Positions 8,839-18,600 of a stretch of DNA of 42,056 nucleotides are shown here, in pieces. The position numbers and the translations under genes are program-made. Position 1 is the stretch's first letter. Every line of letters begins with the position of its first letter. This DNA is from Gallionella sp. Lineage in GTDB: Bacteria > Pseudomonadota > Gammaproteobacteria > Burkholderiales > Gallionellaceae. The stretch is from contig JAQTLM010000019.1 of assembly GCA_028714895.1 (NCBI GenBank), positions 1-42,056 on the forward strand, written 5' to 3'. The notes beneath the pieces were generated by a model, which made no database searches, was not told the DNA's origin, and was given only the letters and a program-made list of their open reading frames with translations.

Positions 8839-8858
8839 TGGCGAACGAAAGTTCGCCA
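8839..8858. terminator. Stem-loop between convergent genes
   Basis: A perfect 8-bp stem (8839-8846 with 8851-8858) is closed by a GAAA tetraloop, lying between the stop of the 71-aa gene and the stop of the convergent parA. There is no clear T-tract, so it may be a weak terminator or a transcript-end stabilising hairpin. Confidence 0.4.
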
Positions 8859-8900
8859 TTCTCGCTGCGAACACCACAAGGTTTTCTGAATTTCCATACG

Positions 8901-9668
8901 TTATTCGATAAATCCGTCTGTCAGCAATTCATCGAGCAACGCATCGTAATCTTGCGCTCCACGGCTGTTGGGCGCGTGATCGAAGACTGTTTTGTTCAGC
9001 GATGGGCTTTCTGCCAAGCTGACATTTTCCGAAATAAGCGTCCGGCATACATCCGCGCCGAATTCCGCTTCAGCCATCAGCAGGATATTCCTGGCCATGC
9101 GCCGCCGCGAGTCAAAACGTGTGAGCAGATAACGGCGGTTTACGCGACGCTTCAGCACCCGTTCGAGCGCCTTGAGGGTTTTTTGAATCTGGATGGCGCC
9201 CTTCATGGACAGGTAATCCGCCGACACGGGAACGATAACACCATCGCTGGCGAATATGGCATTCAACGACAGGACGCCAACCAGCGGACTGCAGTCAATT
9301 ATCCAGTGCTTATTCCCACCCTCCATTTTTTCCGTCTGCAAACTTAAGTTCAGCTTGTTAATTGCGTTGTAACCCTTGCCATGCAGCGCGTCCACCTTGG
9401 ACAACTCGATGTGTGACGGAATGATGCCGATTCCGCTGACCGAGTCTTGAATCATTTCATGCAATGGGCGATTACGCTGAAACAGGCTGTAAATGCTGTC
9501 ATCACCAGAGTGGACGGTGACACCGGCGATGGCGCCGAATTGCGCCTGCGGGTCCAAGTCGATACCTACCGTTTTGTGTCCGCGACGCGCCAACGCAGCG
9601 GCAAGATTGAGTGCCGTGGTAGTTTTTCCTACCCCGCCCTTCTGGTTAAATATAGCGACTATAGTCAT
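8901..9668 (-). CDS. parA: ParA/Soj-family ATPase (orphan)
   Basis: A 255-aa deviant Walker A ATPase. F-N-Q-K-G-G-V-G-K-T-T at residues 7-17 carries the signature lysine of ParA/MinD proteins; D-L-D-P-Q-A-Q near residue 40 is the A' motif; W-I-I-D-C-S-P begins the Walker B region. Such ATPases position DNA or protein complexes by ATP-dependent dimerisation on the nucleoid. There is no parB or parS-like gene beside it, so it may position another cargo or act with a distant partner. It is a single-gene unit, divergent from mlaA and convergent with the 71-aa gene. The length is normal. The specific cargo is unknown. Confidence 0.85.
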   Translation of the reverse strand: MTIVAIFNQKGGVGKTTTALNLAAALARRGHKTVGIDLDPQAQFGAIAGVTVHSGDDSIYSLFQRNRPLHEMIQDSVSGIGIIPSHIELSKVDALHGKGYNAINKLNLSLQTEKMEGGNKHWIIDCSPLVGVLSLNAIFASDGVIVPVSADYLSMKGAIQIQKTLKALERVLKRRVNRRYLLTRFDSRRRMARNILLMAEAEFGADVCRTLISENVSLAESPSLNKTVFDHAPNSRGAQDYDALLDELLTDGFIE

Positions 9669-9875
9669 GGTCCGGTGAAGGTCAGGATTAAATTTTTATA
9701 TTGCAGCCTGGATTATTCTAGCAGACTAAAACTGCACACCGATTTTACTGTAGGGTTAAATGCAGGAATTCCTGCGGCTGGTACTGTAAGAATTTAGTTG
9801 GGCGGGCTACGCGGGCTTTGCCGGAACCGGCCAAACCACCTATAATTGACGAAAATTCGTAACAAACCAGACGAT

Positions 9876-10760
9876 ATGAACGCCATCCGTATTCTTGTAG
9901 CACTTGCCGCGATCGCGCTGACCGGCTGCGCCTCCACCCACACAAAAAACCCTGCCGACCCGCTGGAATCGTTCAACCGCGGCGTGTACCAGTTCAATGA
10001 CGCCGTGGATAAGGCCATCACCAAACCGGTTGCACAAGGCTACAACGCCGTGATGCCGGTTCCCGGCAAGATCATGGTGAGCAATTTCTTCTCGAATCTG
10101 GATGATGTCATCATTACCATCAACGACCTGCTGCAATTCAAATTTATCCAAGCAGCGTCCGATGGCTCACGTTTCCTGTTCAACAGCACCTTCGGCGTGT
10201 TCGGCCTGCTCGATGTGGCTTCCCGACTGGAAAAACACAACGAGGATTTTGGCCAGACACTGGGCTACTGGGGTATCGGCAGCGGCCCGTATATCGTGCT
10301 GCCCATCCTCGGCCCAAGCACGCTGCGCGACAGCGTCGGCCTGTATGCGGACAGTCGCCCGAGCATGCTGCGCCGGGTGAACCACATCCGCACCCGCAAC
10401 CAGTTGTACCTGACCAAGGCGATCAACCACCGCGCGCAACTGCTGGACCAGGAAAAAGTGCTGGACGAGGCTGCGCTTGACCGCTACGAATTCATCCGCG
10501 ACGCCTACCTGCTGCGCCGCCAAAGCCTGGTATATGACGGTAATCCGCCGCGCGAAAAATACGAGGAAGAGGAAAACGGCTTCGAATACCGGCAAGTGCC
10601 GATTCCCAACGTGCCTTCCTCGCGACAGGACAATACGCCTGCGGCCCGTCCTGCCAGCATTGCACAACAGCAGCAACCGGCATTTACCGCGCCGCCAATT
10701 GATGCCGATCGCCCCAGCGTCCACAAGGTGTGGATTGCGCAGCGCACCGGCATACGCTAG
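9876..10760 (+). CDS. mlaA: Outer-membrane lipid asymmetry lipoprotein MlaA (VacJ)
   Basis: A 294-aa outer-membrane lipoprotein that extracts mislocalised phospholipids from the outer leaflet in the Mla retrograde pathway. The N-terminus is a short signal peptide ending in the lipobox L-T-G-C. Family hallmarks follow: D-P-L-E-S-F-N-R, F-N-D-A-V-D, V-S-N-F-F-S-N-L, R-F-L-F-N-S-T-F-G, E-D-F-G-Q-T-L-G-Y-W-G and G-P-Y-I-V-L-P-I-L-G-P-S-T-L-R-D. The ATG at 9876 is chosen because it gives the signal peptide directly. The C-terminal 70 residues are a Q/P/A-rich extension beyond the conserved domain. No mlaFEDCB genes are adjacent. Confidence 0.93.
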   Translation: MNAIRILVALAAIALTGCASTHTKNPADPLESFNRGVYQFNDAVDKAITKPVAQGYNAVMPVPGKIMVSNFFSNLDDVIITINDLLQFKFIQAASDGSRFLFNSTFGVFGLLDVASRLEKHNEDFGQTLGYWGIGSGPYIVLPILGPSTLRDSVGLYADSRPSMLRRVNHIRTRNQLYLTKAINHRAQLLDQEKVLDEAALDRYEFIRDAYLLRRQSLVYDGNPPREKYEEEENGFEYRQVPIPNVPSSRQDNTPAARPASIAQQQQPAFTAPPIDADRPSVHKVWIAQRTGIR

Positions 10761-10798
10761 CGTAACGTCACGGAATTAACCGAGCATGCTCAAATACA

Positions 10799-10876
10799 TG
10801 TAGGGTGGAAGCCCAAAGGGCGTTCCGCCGGATGTTGCCGCCCATGCGACGGAACCGCGATGCGTTCCGCCCTACG
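10799..10876. repeat. Imperfect palindromic repeat
   Basis: The mlaA-GGDEF/EAL gap holds a GTAGGGTGGA ... TTCCGCCCTAC type imperfect inverted repeat, with a second GCGTTCCGCC copy near 10820. It resembles the common proteobacterial intergenic palindromes of the GTAGGG...CCCTAC class. A related TAACCCAAC-type unit occurs at 39723-39764. Apart from a 9-codon leader ORF the gap shows nothing else. Confidence 0.5.
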
Positions 10877-10912
10877 CGACTACGAGGCTGTTCTTCAGAA
10901 TAAGGAGCGAGC

Positions 10913-10942
10913 ATGAACAGCAACGACGGCAGGAAAGAATAA
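10913..10942 (+). other. Nine-codon leader ORF upstream of GGDEF/EAL gene
   Basis: An ATG at 10913, preceded by AAGGAG with good spacing, opens a 9-codon ORF (M-N-S-N-D-G-R-K-E) whose TAA directly abuts the ATG of the GGDEF/EAL gene at 10943. The strong ribosome binding site belongs to this mini-ORF, so the large gene may be translated by reinitiation. Coding of the peptide is unproven. Confidence 0.35.
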
Positions 10943-13840
10943 ATGCAAAGGATCTTCGCCCCCGCCATCACCCTGCTGAACCGCTTGGGCTACACCAAAA
11001 AATTTACGCTGCTGTGGCTGTTGTCCATGATCGCGATTGCCGTCGTGGTGTACGGCCTGTTCGTCAGTCTTGACCGGGTCATCCAGCCCTCGCAACGGCA
11101 ACTGGAAGGCCTCGTGCTGGTCAAGCCGATCTCCCAGGCCGTGCAAACCATCCAGTTGCACCGCGGGCTTTCGGCCGCGCTGCTCGGCGGCAACGAGACC
11201 CTGCGGGACAGGCGCGCCGCTGGGGAAAAGGGAGTAGCCACCGCATTCGAGGCCATGGAAGGAGAACTGCCAGCCAACCTGGCTTCCGGCGAAGATTTCC
11301 GGCTTATCAAATCAAACTGGGAACGGTTGCGCAAAGCAGGCTTGCATTTGACGGTTGCCGAAAACTTTGCCGCGCATACCCGCCTGATCGAACAGCTTCA
11401 GCTGTTCGAGGTGTTCATCGCCGACGAATATTTGCTGACGCTGGATTCGGAACTCGCCTCGTTTTACCTGCTCGACACCGCCGTCAACAAGCTGCCGCAT
11501 ACGCTCGAGCACCTCGGGCAGATTCGCGCATACGGCACCGGCATCCTGGCAAAGAAGCACATCACCGAACTGCAGAAGACCGATTTGGGGGTCATGGTCG
11601 CCGAACTCGGCAACACGCTCAGGCTCCTCGACATCAATCTCGACAAGGCCGGCCGCTACAATCCGATGGTGCATAAGTCGCTCATGGCGGTATCCGGTGA
11701 CATTGCCGGTTCGTCACGGCAGATCACCGGCCTCGTGGCATCGGACATCCTCGCAGGCCGTTTCGCCACTCCGCCCGGCGAATTCCTGGATATCGCCACG
11801 GCGGCGATCGACAAGAGTTATGCACAAATGTACGACGCCCTGCTGCCGACCGCCGAGACCCTTATCAAGGCGCGCATCGCCCGGGCAAAAAATACGCTGT
11901 ACACGAGTACCGGCATCGCCTTGCTGGCGTTCCTGCTGGTGGTCTATTTGTCGGTCAGCATCTATTACGCCATCGTTGGCGGCATCCAATCGCTGGCCCG
12001 CTCCGCCCGCGCCTTTGCCGACGGTGACCTGACCACGCGCATCAGGCTCGACACACGCGACGAGCTCAGCTGGGTGGGCGACAGCTTCAACGAAATGGCC
12101 GATGGGTTCAATGCCATGCTTGAAGCACGCCGCGAAGATGAAGCGCGCCTGCTCGCCACCATTGAAACCGCGATGGATGCCGTGGTGCAGATGAATGACA
12201 AGGGAATCATCACCGGCTGGAACAGCCAGGCGGAAAAAATTTTTGGCTGGACGCATGAGGAAGCGGTCGGGCGAATGCTGAACGAAACGATCATCCCACT
12301 CCAGTACCGCAAGGCGCACCTTCTGGGCCTGGAGCATTTTCTGGCTTCCGGCGAGGGAATTATATTGAATTCGCGGGTCGAGTTGCTGGGGCTGCATCGC
12401 GACGGCCGCGAATTCCCCATCGAACTGTCCATCACCGCAGTCAACGTGGCGGGCGAGCACGAGTTCAACGGCTTCATCCGCGATATCACCAGGCAAAAGA
12501 AATCCGAGGAGCTGATCTGGAATCAGGCCAATTTCGATACCTTGACCGGCCTGCCCAACCGCCACATGTTCCACGACCGCCTGGCGCAGGATATCAAGAA
12601 AGCGCATCGTGCCGGCCTGAAAACGGCGCTGCTGTTCATCGATCTCGACAAATTCAAGGAGGTCAACGACACGCTGGGGCACAGCATGGGCGACATCCTG
12701 CTGCAGGAAGCGGCGCGCCGCATCGGCGGGTGTGTGCGCGAAACCGACACCGTGGCGCGTTTGGGCGGCGACGAATTCACCGTCATCCTGGCGGAACTTG
12801 ACGATACCGGCAGCGTTGAGCGGATCACCGAAAATATCCTGCAAAGCCTGGCCAAGCCGTTCCGGCTGGGCGACGAAATGGCCTATGTGTCGGCCAGCAT
12901 CGGCATCACGCTGCATCCCAACGATGCTACCGAGGCGGAGGACCTGCTCAAAAATGCCGATCAGGCGATGTATGCCGCCAAGAATGGGGGACGCAATCGC
13001 TTCAGTTATTTCACCCAGTCCATGCAGCAGACGGCACAAACGCGGCTGCGCCTGACCAGCGAGTTGCGCGGCGCGCTGGCCGCCGGCCAGTTCAGAATTT
13101 ATTACCAGCCTATCGTGAACCTGGCTACCGGCCGCATCATCAAGGCAGAAGCGCTGATCCGCTGGCAGCACCCGGGGCGCGGCATGATCAGCCCGGCCGA
13201 ATTTATCCCACTGGCTGAAGAAACCGGATTGATTGTCGAGATCGGCGACTGGATATTCAGGGAAGCGGCGCACCAACTAAAGCTGTGGAAAACGCTGTAC
13301 AACGCCGGGTTCCAAATCAGCGTGAATGTGTCGCCTGTCCAGCTCGGCAATACTATCGGCAATTCGTACAAGACCTGGTTCAGTTATTTGCGGGAACTGG
13401 GATTGCCCGGACAGAGCATAGTCATTGAAATTACCGAAGGATTGCTGCTGAATGCGGACCCCGGCATTACCGGCAAACTGCTCGAATTCCGCGACGCGGG
13501 CATCCAGGCGGCAATCGACGATTTTGGCACGGGCTATTCGTCGCTGTCCTACCTGAAGAAATTCGACATCGACTACCTGAAGATCGACCAGTCATTCGTG
13601 CGCGACCTGGTGACCGACCCGGACGACATGGCATTATCCGAGGCCATCATCGTCATGGCGCACAAGCTCGGCCTGAAGGTGATCGCCGAAGGAGTGGAAA
13701 CGGAGGCACAGCGCAAACTGCTGACCGAGGCGTGTTGCGACTACGCGCAGGGGTATCTGTTCTCGAGGCCGGTGCCGGCTGAAAAATTCGAGGAATTATT
13801 GAAAAGGCAGCAATCGGAAAACCATCACTACAAAATCTGA
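10943..13840 (+). CDS. Membrane HAMP-PAS-GGDEF-EAL cyclic-di-GMP protein
   Basis: A 965-aa inner-membrane signalling protein. Order: membrane helix about 21-42; periplasmic sensor about 43-315, whose H-R-G-L-S-A-A-L-L motif recalls nitrate/nitrite-sensor-like domains; membrane helix about 316-340; HAMP about 341-395; PAS about 405-520; GGDEF about 530-690; EAL about 705-955. The GGDEF motif is intact (R-L-G-G-D-E-F) with R-E-T-D upstream as a product-inhibition I-site. The EAL domain is also intact by key motifs (K-A-E-A-L-I-R-W, D-D-F-G-T-G-Y-S-S, I-A-E-G-V-E-T). It may therefore make or degrade c-di-GMP depending on the sensory input; the ligand is unknown. A bidirectional terminator follows the stop. 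Confidence 0.93.
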   Translation: MQRIFAPAITLLNRLGYTKKFTLLWLLSMIAIAVVVYGLFVSLDRVIQPSQRQLEGLVLVKPISQAVQTIQLHRGLSAALLGGNETLRDRRAAGEKGVATAFEAMEGELPANLASGEDFRLIKSNWERLRKAGLHLTVAENFAAHTRLIEQLQLFEVFIADEYLLTLDSELASFYLLDTAVNKLPHTLEHLGQIRAYGTGILAKKHITELQKTDLGVMVAELGNTLRLLDINLDKAGRYNPMVHKSLMAVSGDIAGSSRQITGLVASDILAGRFATPPGEFLDIATAAIDKSYAQMYDALLPTAETLIKARIARAKNTLYTSTGIALLAFLLVVYLSVSIYYAIVGGIQSLARSARAFADGDLTTRIRLDTRDELSWVGDSFNEMADGFNAMLEARREDEARLLATIETAMDAVVQMNDKGIITGWNSQAEKIFGWTHEEAVGRMLNETIIPLQYRKAHLLGLEHFLASGEGIILNSRVELLGLHRDGREFPIELSITAVNVAGEHEFNGFIRDITRQKKSEELIWNQANFDTLTGLPNRHMFHDRLAQDIKKAHRAGLKTALLFIDLDKFKEVNDTLGHSMGDILLQEAARRIGGCVRETDTVARLGGDEFTVILAELDDTGSVERITENILQSLAKPFRLGDEMAYVSASIGITLHPNDATEAEDLLKNADQAMYAAKNGGRNRFSYFTQSMQQTAQTRLRLTSELRGALAAGQFRIYYQPIVNLATGRIIKAEALIRWQHPGRGMISPAEFIPLAEETGLIVEIGDWIFREAAHQLKLWKTLYNAGFQISVNVSPVQLGNTIGNSYKTWFSYLRELGLPGQSIVIEITEGLLLNADPGITGKLLEFRDAGIQAAIDDFGTGYSSLSYLKKFDIDYLKIDQSFVRDLVTDPDDMALSEAIIVMAHKLGLKVIAEGVETEAQRKLLTEACCDYAQGYLFSRPVPAEKFEELLKRQQSENHHYKI

Positions 13841-13876
13841 TCCGGTATTAGCCGAAAAGCCTGCCCCAACCCAATG

Positions 13877-13905
13877 AAAAAGGCCTGCGTGATGCAGGCC
13901 TTTTT
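13877..13905. terminator. Bidirectional rho-independent terminator
   Basis: AAAAA, a 7-bp stem (GGCCTGC / GCAGGCC, 13882-13888 and 13894-13900) with a 5-base loop, then TTTTT. It serves the GGDEF/EAL gene on the plus strand and htpX on the minus strand, both of which end within 40 bp. Confidence 0.9.
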
Positions 13906-13924
13906 GTCTCCATTACCCCGATGC

Positions 13925-14806
13925 TCAACGCCCGGAACGCAGCGCTTCAATCCGCTCGTCCAGCGGCGGATGGGTCATGAATAGGCGCATCATCCCCTTG
14001 CCGCCGGAGATGCCGAACGCGGCCATCTTTTCCGGCAAGGCAGACTGTTCATGGTTGATTTTCAGGCGTTCCAGCGCGGCGATCATATTGCCGCGCCCGG
14101 CCAGATTGGCGCCGCCCGCATCGGCGCGGAATTCGCGCTGGCGCGAGAACCACATGACAATGATGCTGGCCAGCACGCCCAGCACCAATTGCGCCGCGAT
14201 TTCGGCAACAAAGGCGCCGATGCCGGGGCCGTTGCGCCCGTCATTCTTGAGCAGCACGCGATCCACGAAATAGCCGAACAGTTTGGCGAAGAAAATCACA
14301 AAGGTGTTGACCACGCCCTGGATCAAGGCCAGCGTCACCATGTCGCCGTTGGCGACATGGCTGATTTCATGCGCCAGCACCGCCTCGGCTTCTTCGCGGC
14401 TCATGTTGTGCAGCAGCCCGGTGCTCACCGCCACCAGCGCGTCGTTGCGGTTCCAGCCGGTGGCAAACGCATTCACGTCCGGCGCGTCGTAGATCGCCAC
14501 TTCCGGCATGCCGATGCCTGCCGCTTGCGCCTGCTTGCGCACGGTTTCCACCAGCCAGCGCTCGGTCGGATCGGTCGGATTCTCGATGACCTGCGCGCCA
14601 ACCATACGCTTGGCCGACCACTTGGACATCGCCAACGAAATCAGCGAACCGGCAAAACCGATCACGGCAGACGTCGCCAGCAGCGCGCCGAAATTGATGC
14701 CACCCGTCTCATTCAGCCAGCGATCCACGCCCAGCAGGCGCAGCGTGATATTGATCACGAACAGCACCGCCAGGTTGGTCAGAATGAACAAAAAGATTCG
14801 CTTCAT
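13925..14806 (-). CDS. htpX: Membrane zinc protease HtpX
   Basis: A 293-aa M48-family metalloprotease of the inner membrane that degrades misfolded membrane proteins. Two N-terminal hydrophobic helices (about 4-24 and 38-60) precede the catalytic motif H-E-I-S-H at 146-150 (Zn ligands His146 and His150, catalytic Glu147). Two further hydrophobic segments lie at about 158-180 and 193-215, and Q-R-E-F-R-A-D supplies the third zinc-ligand glutamate. [11 protein letters not shown] near the end is typical. The length matches E. coli HtpX. It is monocistronic, convergent with the GGDEF/EAL gene and divergent from the YceI gene. Confidence 0.95.
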   Translation of the reverse strand: MKRIFLFILTNLAVLFVINITLRLLGVDRWLNETGGINFGALLATSAVIGFAGSLISLAMSKWSAKRMVGAQVIENPTDPTERWLVETVRKQAQAAGIGMPEVAIYDAPDVNAFATGWNRNDALVAVSTGLLHNMSREEAEAVLAHEISHVANGDMVTLALIQGVVNTFVIFFAKLFGYFVDRVLLKNDGRNGPGIGAFVAEIAAQLVLGVLASIIVMWFSRQREFRADAGGANLAGRGNMIAALERLKINHEQSALPEKMAAFGISGGKGMMRLFMTHPPLDERIEALRSGR

Positions 14807-15011
14807 ATTATTATCTCCATCGTCAAAAAACTACGGCGTGCAGTTTAACACCTGCCGCCCTCCGCTCCGTTACATGGGGAACGCTCCCATTTTCTCAAGC
14901 GCGCAGTTGGAGGGGCAAACAGCAAAAAAGTTTCATGCCGCTTGCCTTGCCGGCCGCGCCGCACTACGATTATTCAGCGCCGCACTGAAATCACTTTACG
15001 AGGAGAAAACC

Positions 15012-15581
15012 ATGAACAAGCATTTGACCAGCATCATCGCCATCGCCGCCCTGTTCTCCGCGCCCGCCCATGCCGCCGACAGCTACACCATCGACCCGAC
15101 CCACACCTGGCCTGTGTTCGAGGTCAACCACCTCGGCTTCTCCACCCAGCGCGGCCGCTTCAACAAATCCAGCGGCAAGATCACCCTCGACATCGCCGCG
15201 AAAAAAGGCAGCGTCGAACTCACTATCGAAACCGCCTCGCTCGACATGGGATTTGACAAATGGGATGAGCACATGAAATCGGACGAATTCTTCAACGTCA
15301 AATTTTTCCCGACCATACGCTTCGCCTCGGACAAGCTGGTGTTCGACGGCGACAGGGTGATGGCTGCCGAGGGCAGTTTCACCCTGCTCGGCGTAACCAA
15401 GCCGCTGACGCTCACCGTGAGCAACTTCCGCTGCGCCCCGCACCCAATGGTCAAAAAACCGGCCTGCGGCGCGGACATCACCGCCACCCTGAAACGCTCT
15501 GAATTCGGCATGACCAAATATGTTCCGATGGTGAGCGATGAAGTGAAAATCTCCGTTCCCGTGGAAGCGATTAAAGATTAA
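15012..15581 (+). CDS. yceI: YceI-family periplasmic lipocalin-like protein
   Basis: A 189-aa secreted protein. A Sec signal peptide of about 21 residues ends A-H-A, followed by the mature YceI fold with Y-T-I-D-P-T-H-T, V-N-H-L-G-F-S, G-R-F-N-K, D-E-F-F-N-V-K-F-F-P-T-I-R-F and L-L-G-V-T-K-P-L-T-L-T-V. The family is known for a beta-barrel that binds polyprenyl (isoprenoid) lipids; its physiological role is unclear. ATG 15012 is preceded by GAGGAG with good spacing and gives the signal peptide; upstream in-frame readings are not supported. It converges with the giant RTX1 gene, 64 bp apart. Confidence 0.93.
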   Translation: MNKHLTSIIAIAALFSAPAHAADSYTIDPTHTWPVFEVNHLGFSTQRGRFNKSSGKITLDIAAKKGSVELTIETASLDMGFDKWDEHMKSDEFFNVKFFPTIRFASDKLVFDGDRVMAAEGSFTLLGVTKPLTLTVSNFRCAPHPMVKKPACGADITATLKRSEFGMTKYVPMVSDEVKISVPVEAIKD

Positions 15582-15589
15582 TGAGGTAC

Positions 15590-15617
15590 TGCCCCTCTAT
15601 ATTAAGAAGAGGGGGCA
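15590..15617. terminator. Stem-loop between yceI and RTX1
   Basis: TGCCCCTCT at 15590-15598 pairs with AGAGGGGGCA at 15608-15617 (one bulged G). It lies between the convergent stops of the YceI gene and the RTX1 gene and probably acts as a shared terminator, although the T-tract is weak. Confidence 0.5.
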
Positions 15618-15645
15618 ATATGCTGATTTTCCCCATCCTTGCTTC

Positions 15646-18600
15646 CTACAACCCCACGAACGTCTTCAATACCTGCGCCTGACTGCCGAACTGCGCGGCG
15701 TTGATGACTTCCTGCGCCACCGTCTGGCCGACGCCCGCGAAGGAGCTGCTCTTGCCATACTGGTAAGCCAAGTCGCCGCCCAGCGCTTCGCCGTCGCTGG
15801 CGGACAGATGCGCAGCCAGCAGGCTGTTGGTGGCGCTCCAGTGTTGGAAGGTAGTGTTGCTGCCACGCGCTTGGTCAAAAGCGTTGACGATAGCAGTGAA
15901 ATCAAAATCCTGAATCGACTTGTTCAACAACGGATCGGCTGAAGCGCGGTCGAATCCGGCTATGGCATCGGCCACCACTTGCAGGTTGAGCACACTCTTG
16001 TAATTGTCCGTGGTGGCATACCAACTCTTGAAATTTATCTGGTCGCCGTTACCCACTTCCAGAATAAGATCATTGCCCGATTTGGAAAGAGCAAGATCGG
16101 AATACTGGATGCCGCCGCCCAGGCTCAATGTGTTGTCGGTTCCAACTCCGCCATTAAGGATGTCTTGTCCATCGTTACGGTTGAAGGCGATGATGTCGGC
16201 TCCATTTCCGGTGGTAACCGTGTCATTTCCGATGCCGCCCAAGAAGAGTTCGTTACCGGCATTGCCCGTCAGCGAGTCATTACCCAAACCGCCATCCAGC
16301 AGATTGTTCCCACTATTGTCGCGCAGGACATCGCTACCATCCCCGCCAAATAAGATATCGTTGCCCGCGCTGCCCGTAATGACATCGTTGCCGATACCAC
16401 CGTCGATGTTCGCGATGTTCACCAGCTCGGTGCCGGACAGGTCGATGGTGTCGTTGTATTGAGTACCCGCAACAACATTGACGCCCAATCCGCCGTCGAT
16501 CTTCTCGACGGTGGAAGCGCCGGTAAAGTAGTTCACACGGATAGTGTCATCACCTGTGCCTCCTTGGATAACGTCGTATCCGGCATCGCCTTGGAAGCGG
16601 TCATACGAGGTGTCGCTACCGCTGATCAGGAAAGTGTCATCGCCCGCTCCGCCAGCCAGCACATCCGATCCTGTGCCACCTATGATGGTGTCGTTGCCTG
16701 CACTGCCTGTGATAACGTCGTTGCCGACTCCACCGTCGATATTGGCGATGTTGACCAACTCCGTACCGGATAGGTCAATGGTATCGTTGTACTGCGTCCC
16801 CGCGATCACGTTGAGACCCAGCCCGCCGTCAATCCGCTCGACGGTGGAAGCACCGGTGAAATAATTCATGCGGATGACGTCATCTCCCGCGCCGCCTTGG
16901 ATAACGTCGTATCCGGCATCGCCCTGAAAGCGGTCGTAGGCCGTGTCGGTGCCAGCGATCAGGAAGGTGTCGTCGCCTGCGCCGCCTGCCAGCACATCCG
17001 AGCCAGCGCCGCCGATGATGATGTCGTTGCCCGCGCTGCCCGTAATGACATCGTTGCCGATACCACCGTCGATGTTCGCGATGTTCACCAGCTCGGTGCC
17101 GGACAGGTCGATGGTGTCGTTGTATTGAGTACCCGCAACAACATTGACGCCCAATCCGCCGTCGATCTTCTCGACGGTGGAAGCGCCGGTAAAGTAGTTC
17201 ACACGGATAGTGTCATCACCTGTGCCTCCTTGGATAACGTCGTATCCGGCATCGCCTTGGAAGCGGTCATACGAGGTGTCGCTACCGCTGATCAGGAAAG
17301 TGTCATCGCCCGCTCCGCCAGCCAGCACATCCGATCCTGTGCCACCTATGATGGTGTCGTTGCCTGCACTGCCTGTGATAACGTCGTTGCCGACTCCACC
17401 GTCGATATTGGCGATGTTGACCAACTCCGTACCGGATAGGTCAATGGTATCGTTGTACTGCGTCCCCGCGATCACGTTGAGACCCAGCCCGCCGTCAATC
17501 CGCTCGACGGTGGAAGCACCGGTGAAATAATTCATGCGGATGACGTCATCTCCCGCGCCACCTTGGATAACGTCGTATCCGGCATCGCCCTGGAAGCGGT
17601 CATAGGCGACATCGGCTCCGTCGATAAGGAAAGTATCGTCGCCCACTCCGCCAGCCAGCACATCCGATCCTGAGCCGCCGATGATGATGTCGTTACCTGC
17701 ACTACCCGTGATGGCATCGTTGCCGATGCCGCCGTCGATGTTGGCGATGTTCACCAGTTCGGTAGCGGACAGGTCGATGGTGTCGTTGTATTGGGTACCA
17801 GCGATGGTATTAACACCCGTACCGCCGTCAATCTTCTCGACGGTAGAAGCACCGGCAAAGTAGTTCACACGGATAGTGTCATCACCCGCGCCACCTTGGA
17901 TAACGTCGTATCCGGCATCGCCCTGGAAGCGGTCGTAGGCTGTGTCAGTACCAGCGATCAGGAAGGTATCGTCGCCTGCCCCACCTGCCAGCACATCCGA
18001 GCCGGCACCGCCGATGATGATGTCGTTACCTGCACTACCTGTGATGGCATCGTTGCCGATGCCGCCGTCGATGTTGGCGATGTTCATCAATTCGGTGCCG
18101 GACAGGTCGATGGTGTCGTTGTATTGGGTACCAGCGATGGTATTAACACCCGTACCGCCGTCAATCTTCTCTACCGTCGAGGCACCGGCAAAGTAGTTCA
18201 CACGGATAGTGTCATCACCCGCCCCGCCTTGAATAACATCGTAACCCGCATCGCCCTGAAAGCGGTCGTAGGTCGTATCGGTTCCGTTGATCAGGAAAGT
18301 GTCGTCACCGGCCCCACCGGCCAATACATCCGAGCCTGTGCCGCCGACAATGATGTCGTTGCCATCACCCGCATTGACCACGTCATTTCCGGCAATAGCC
18401 TGGATATAATCCAATCCCGCAGTTCCGTTGATAGTGTCGTTGTAGAGGGTGCCGGTGATCATATTGGCAACGGTAAGGTTGAAACTTCCGGTTGCGGAAA
18501 GTCCGCCCGTGTCGGTTGCGACAACTCTGACCGGCAGTACGCCGAGATCGCCCATGCCTGCCGTGCCGCTGAAGGTTTGCGTAGCTGCATCGAAGGTGAG

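Noticed and set aside
11714..13276. A 520-codon minus-strand ORF opposite the GGDEF/EAL gene
   Set aside because: The plus strand encodes complete HAMP, PAS, GGDEF and EAL domains; the minus frame has no domain and follows from high GC.
15991..17863. Plus-strand ORFs of 60-270 codons opposite the RTX1 repeats
   Set aside because: They are antisense readings of the G-G-x-G-x-D codon pattern, repeat with the same 333-bp period, and have low-complexity P/S/V-rich products and no ribosome binding sites.
16359..18380. Possible CRISPR-like or satellite array
   Set aside because: The regular repeats are 333 bp, coding and in frame, with no short repeat/unique spacer pattern.
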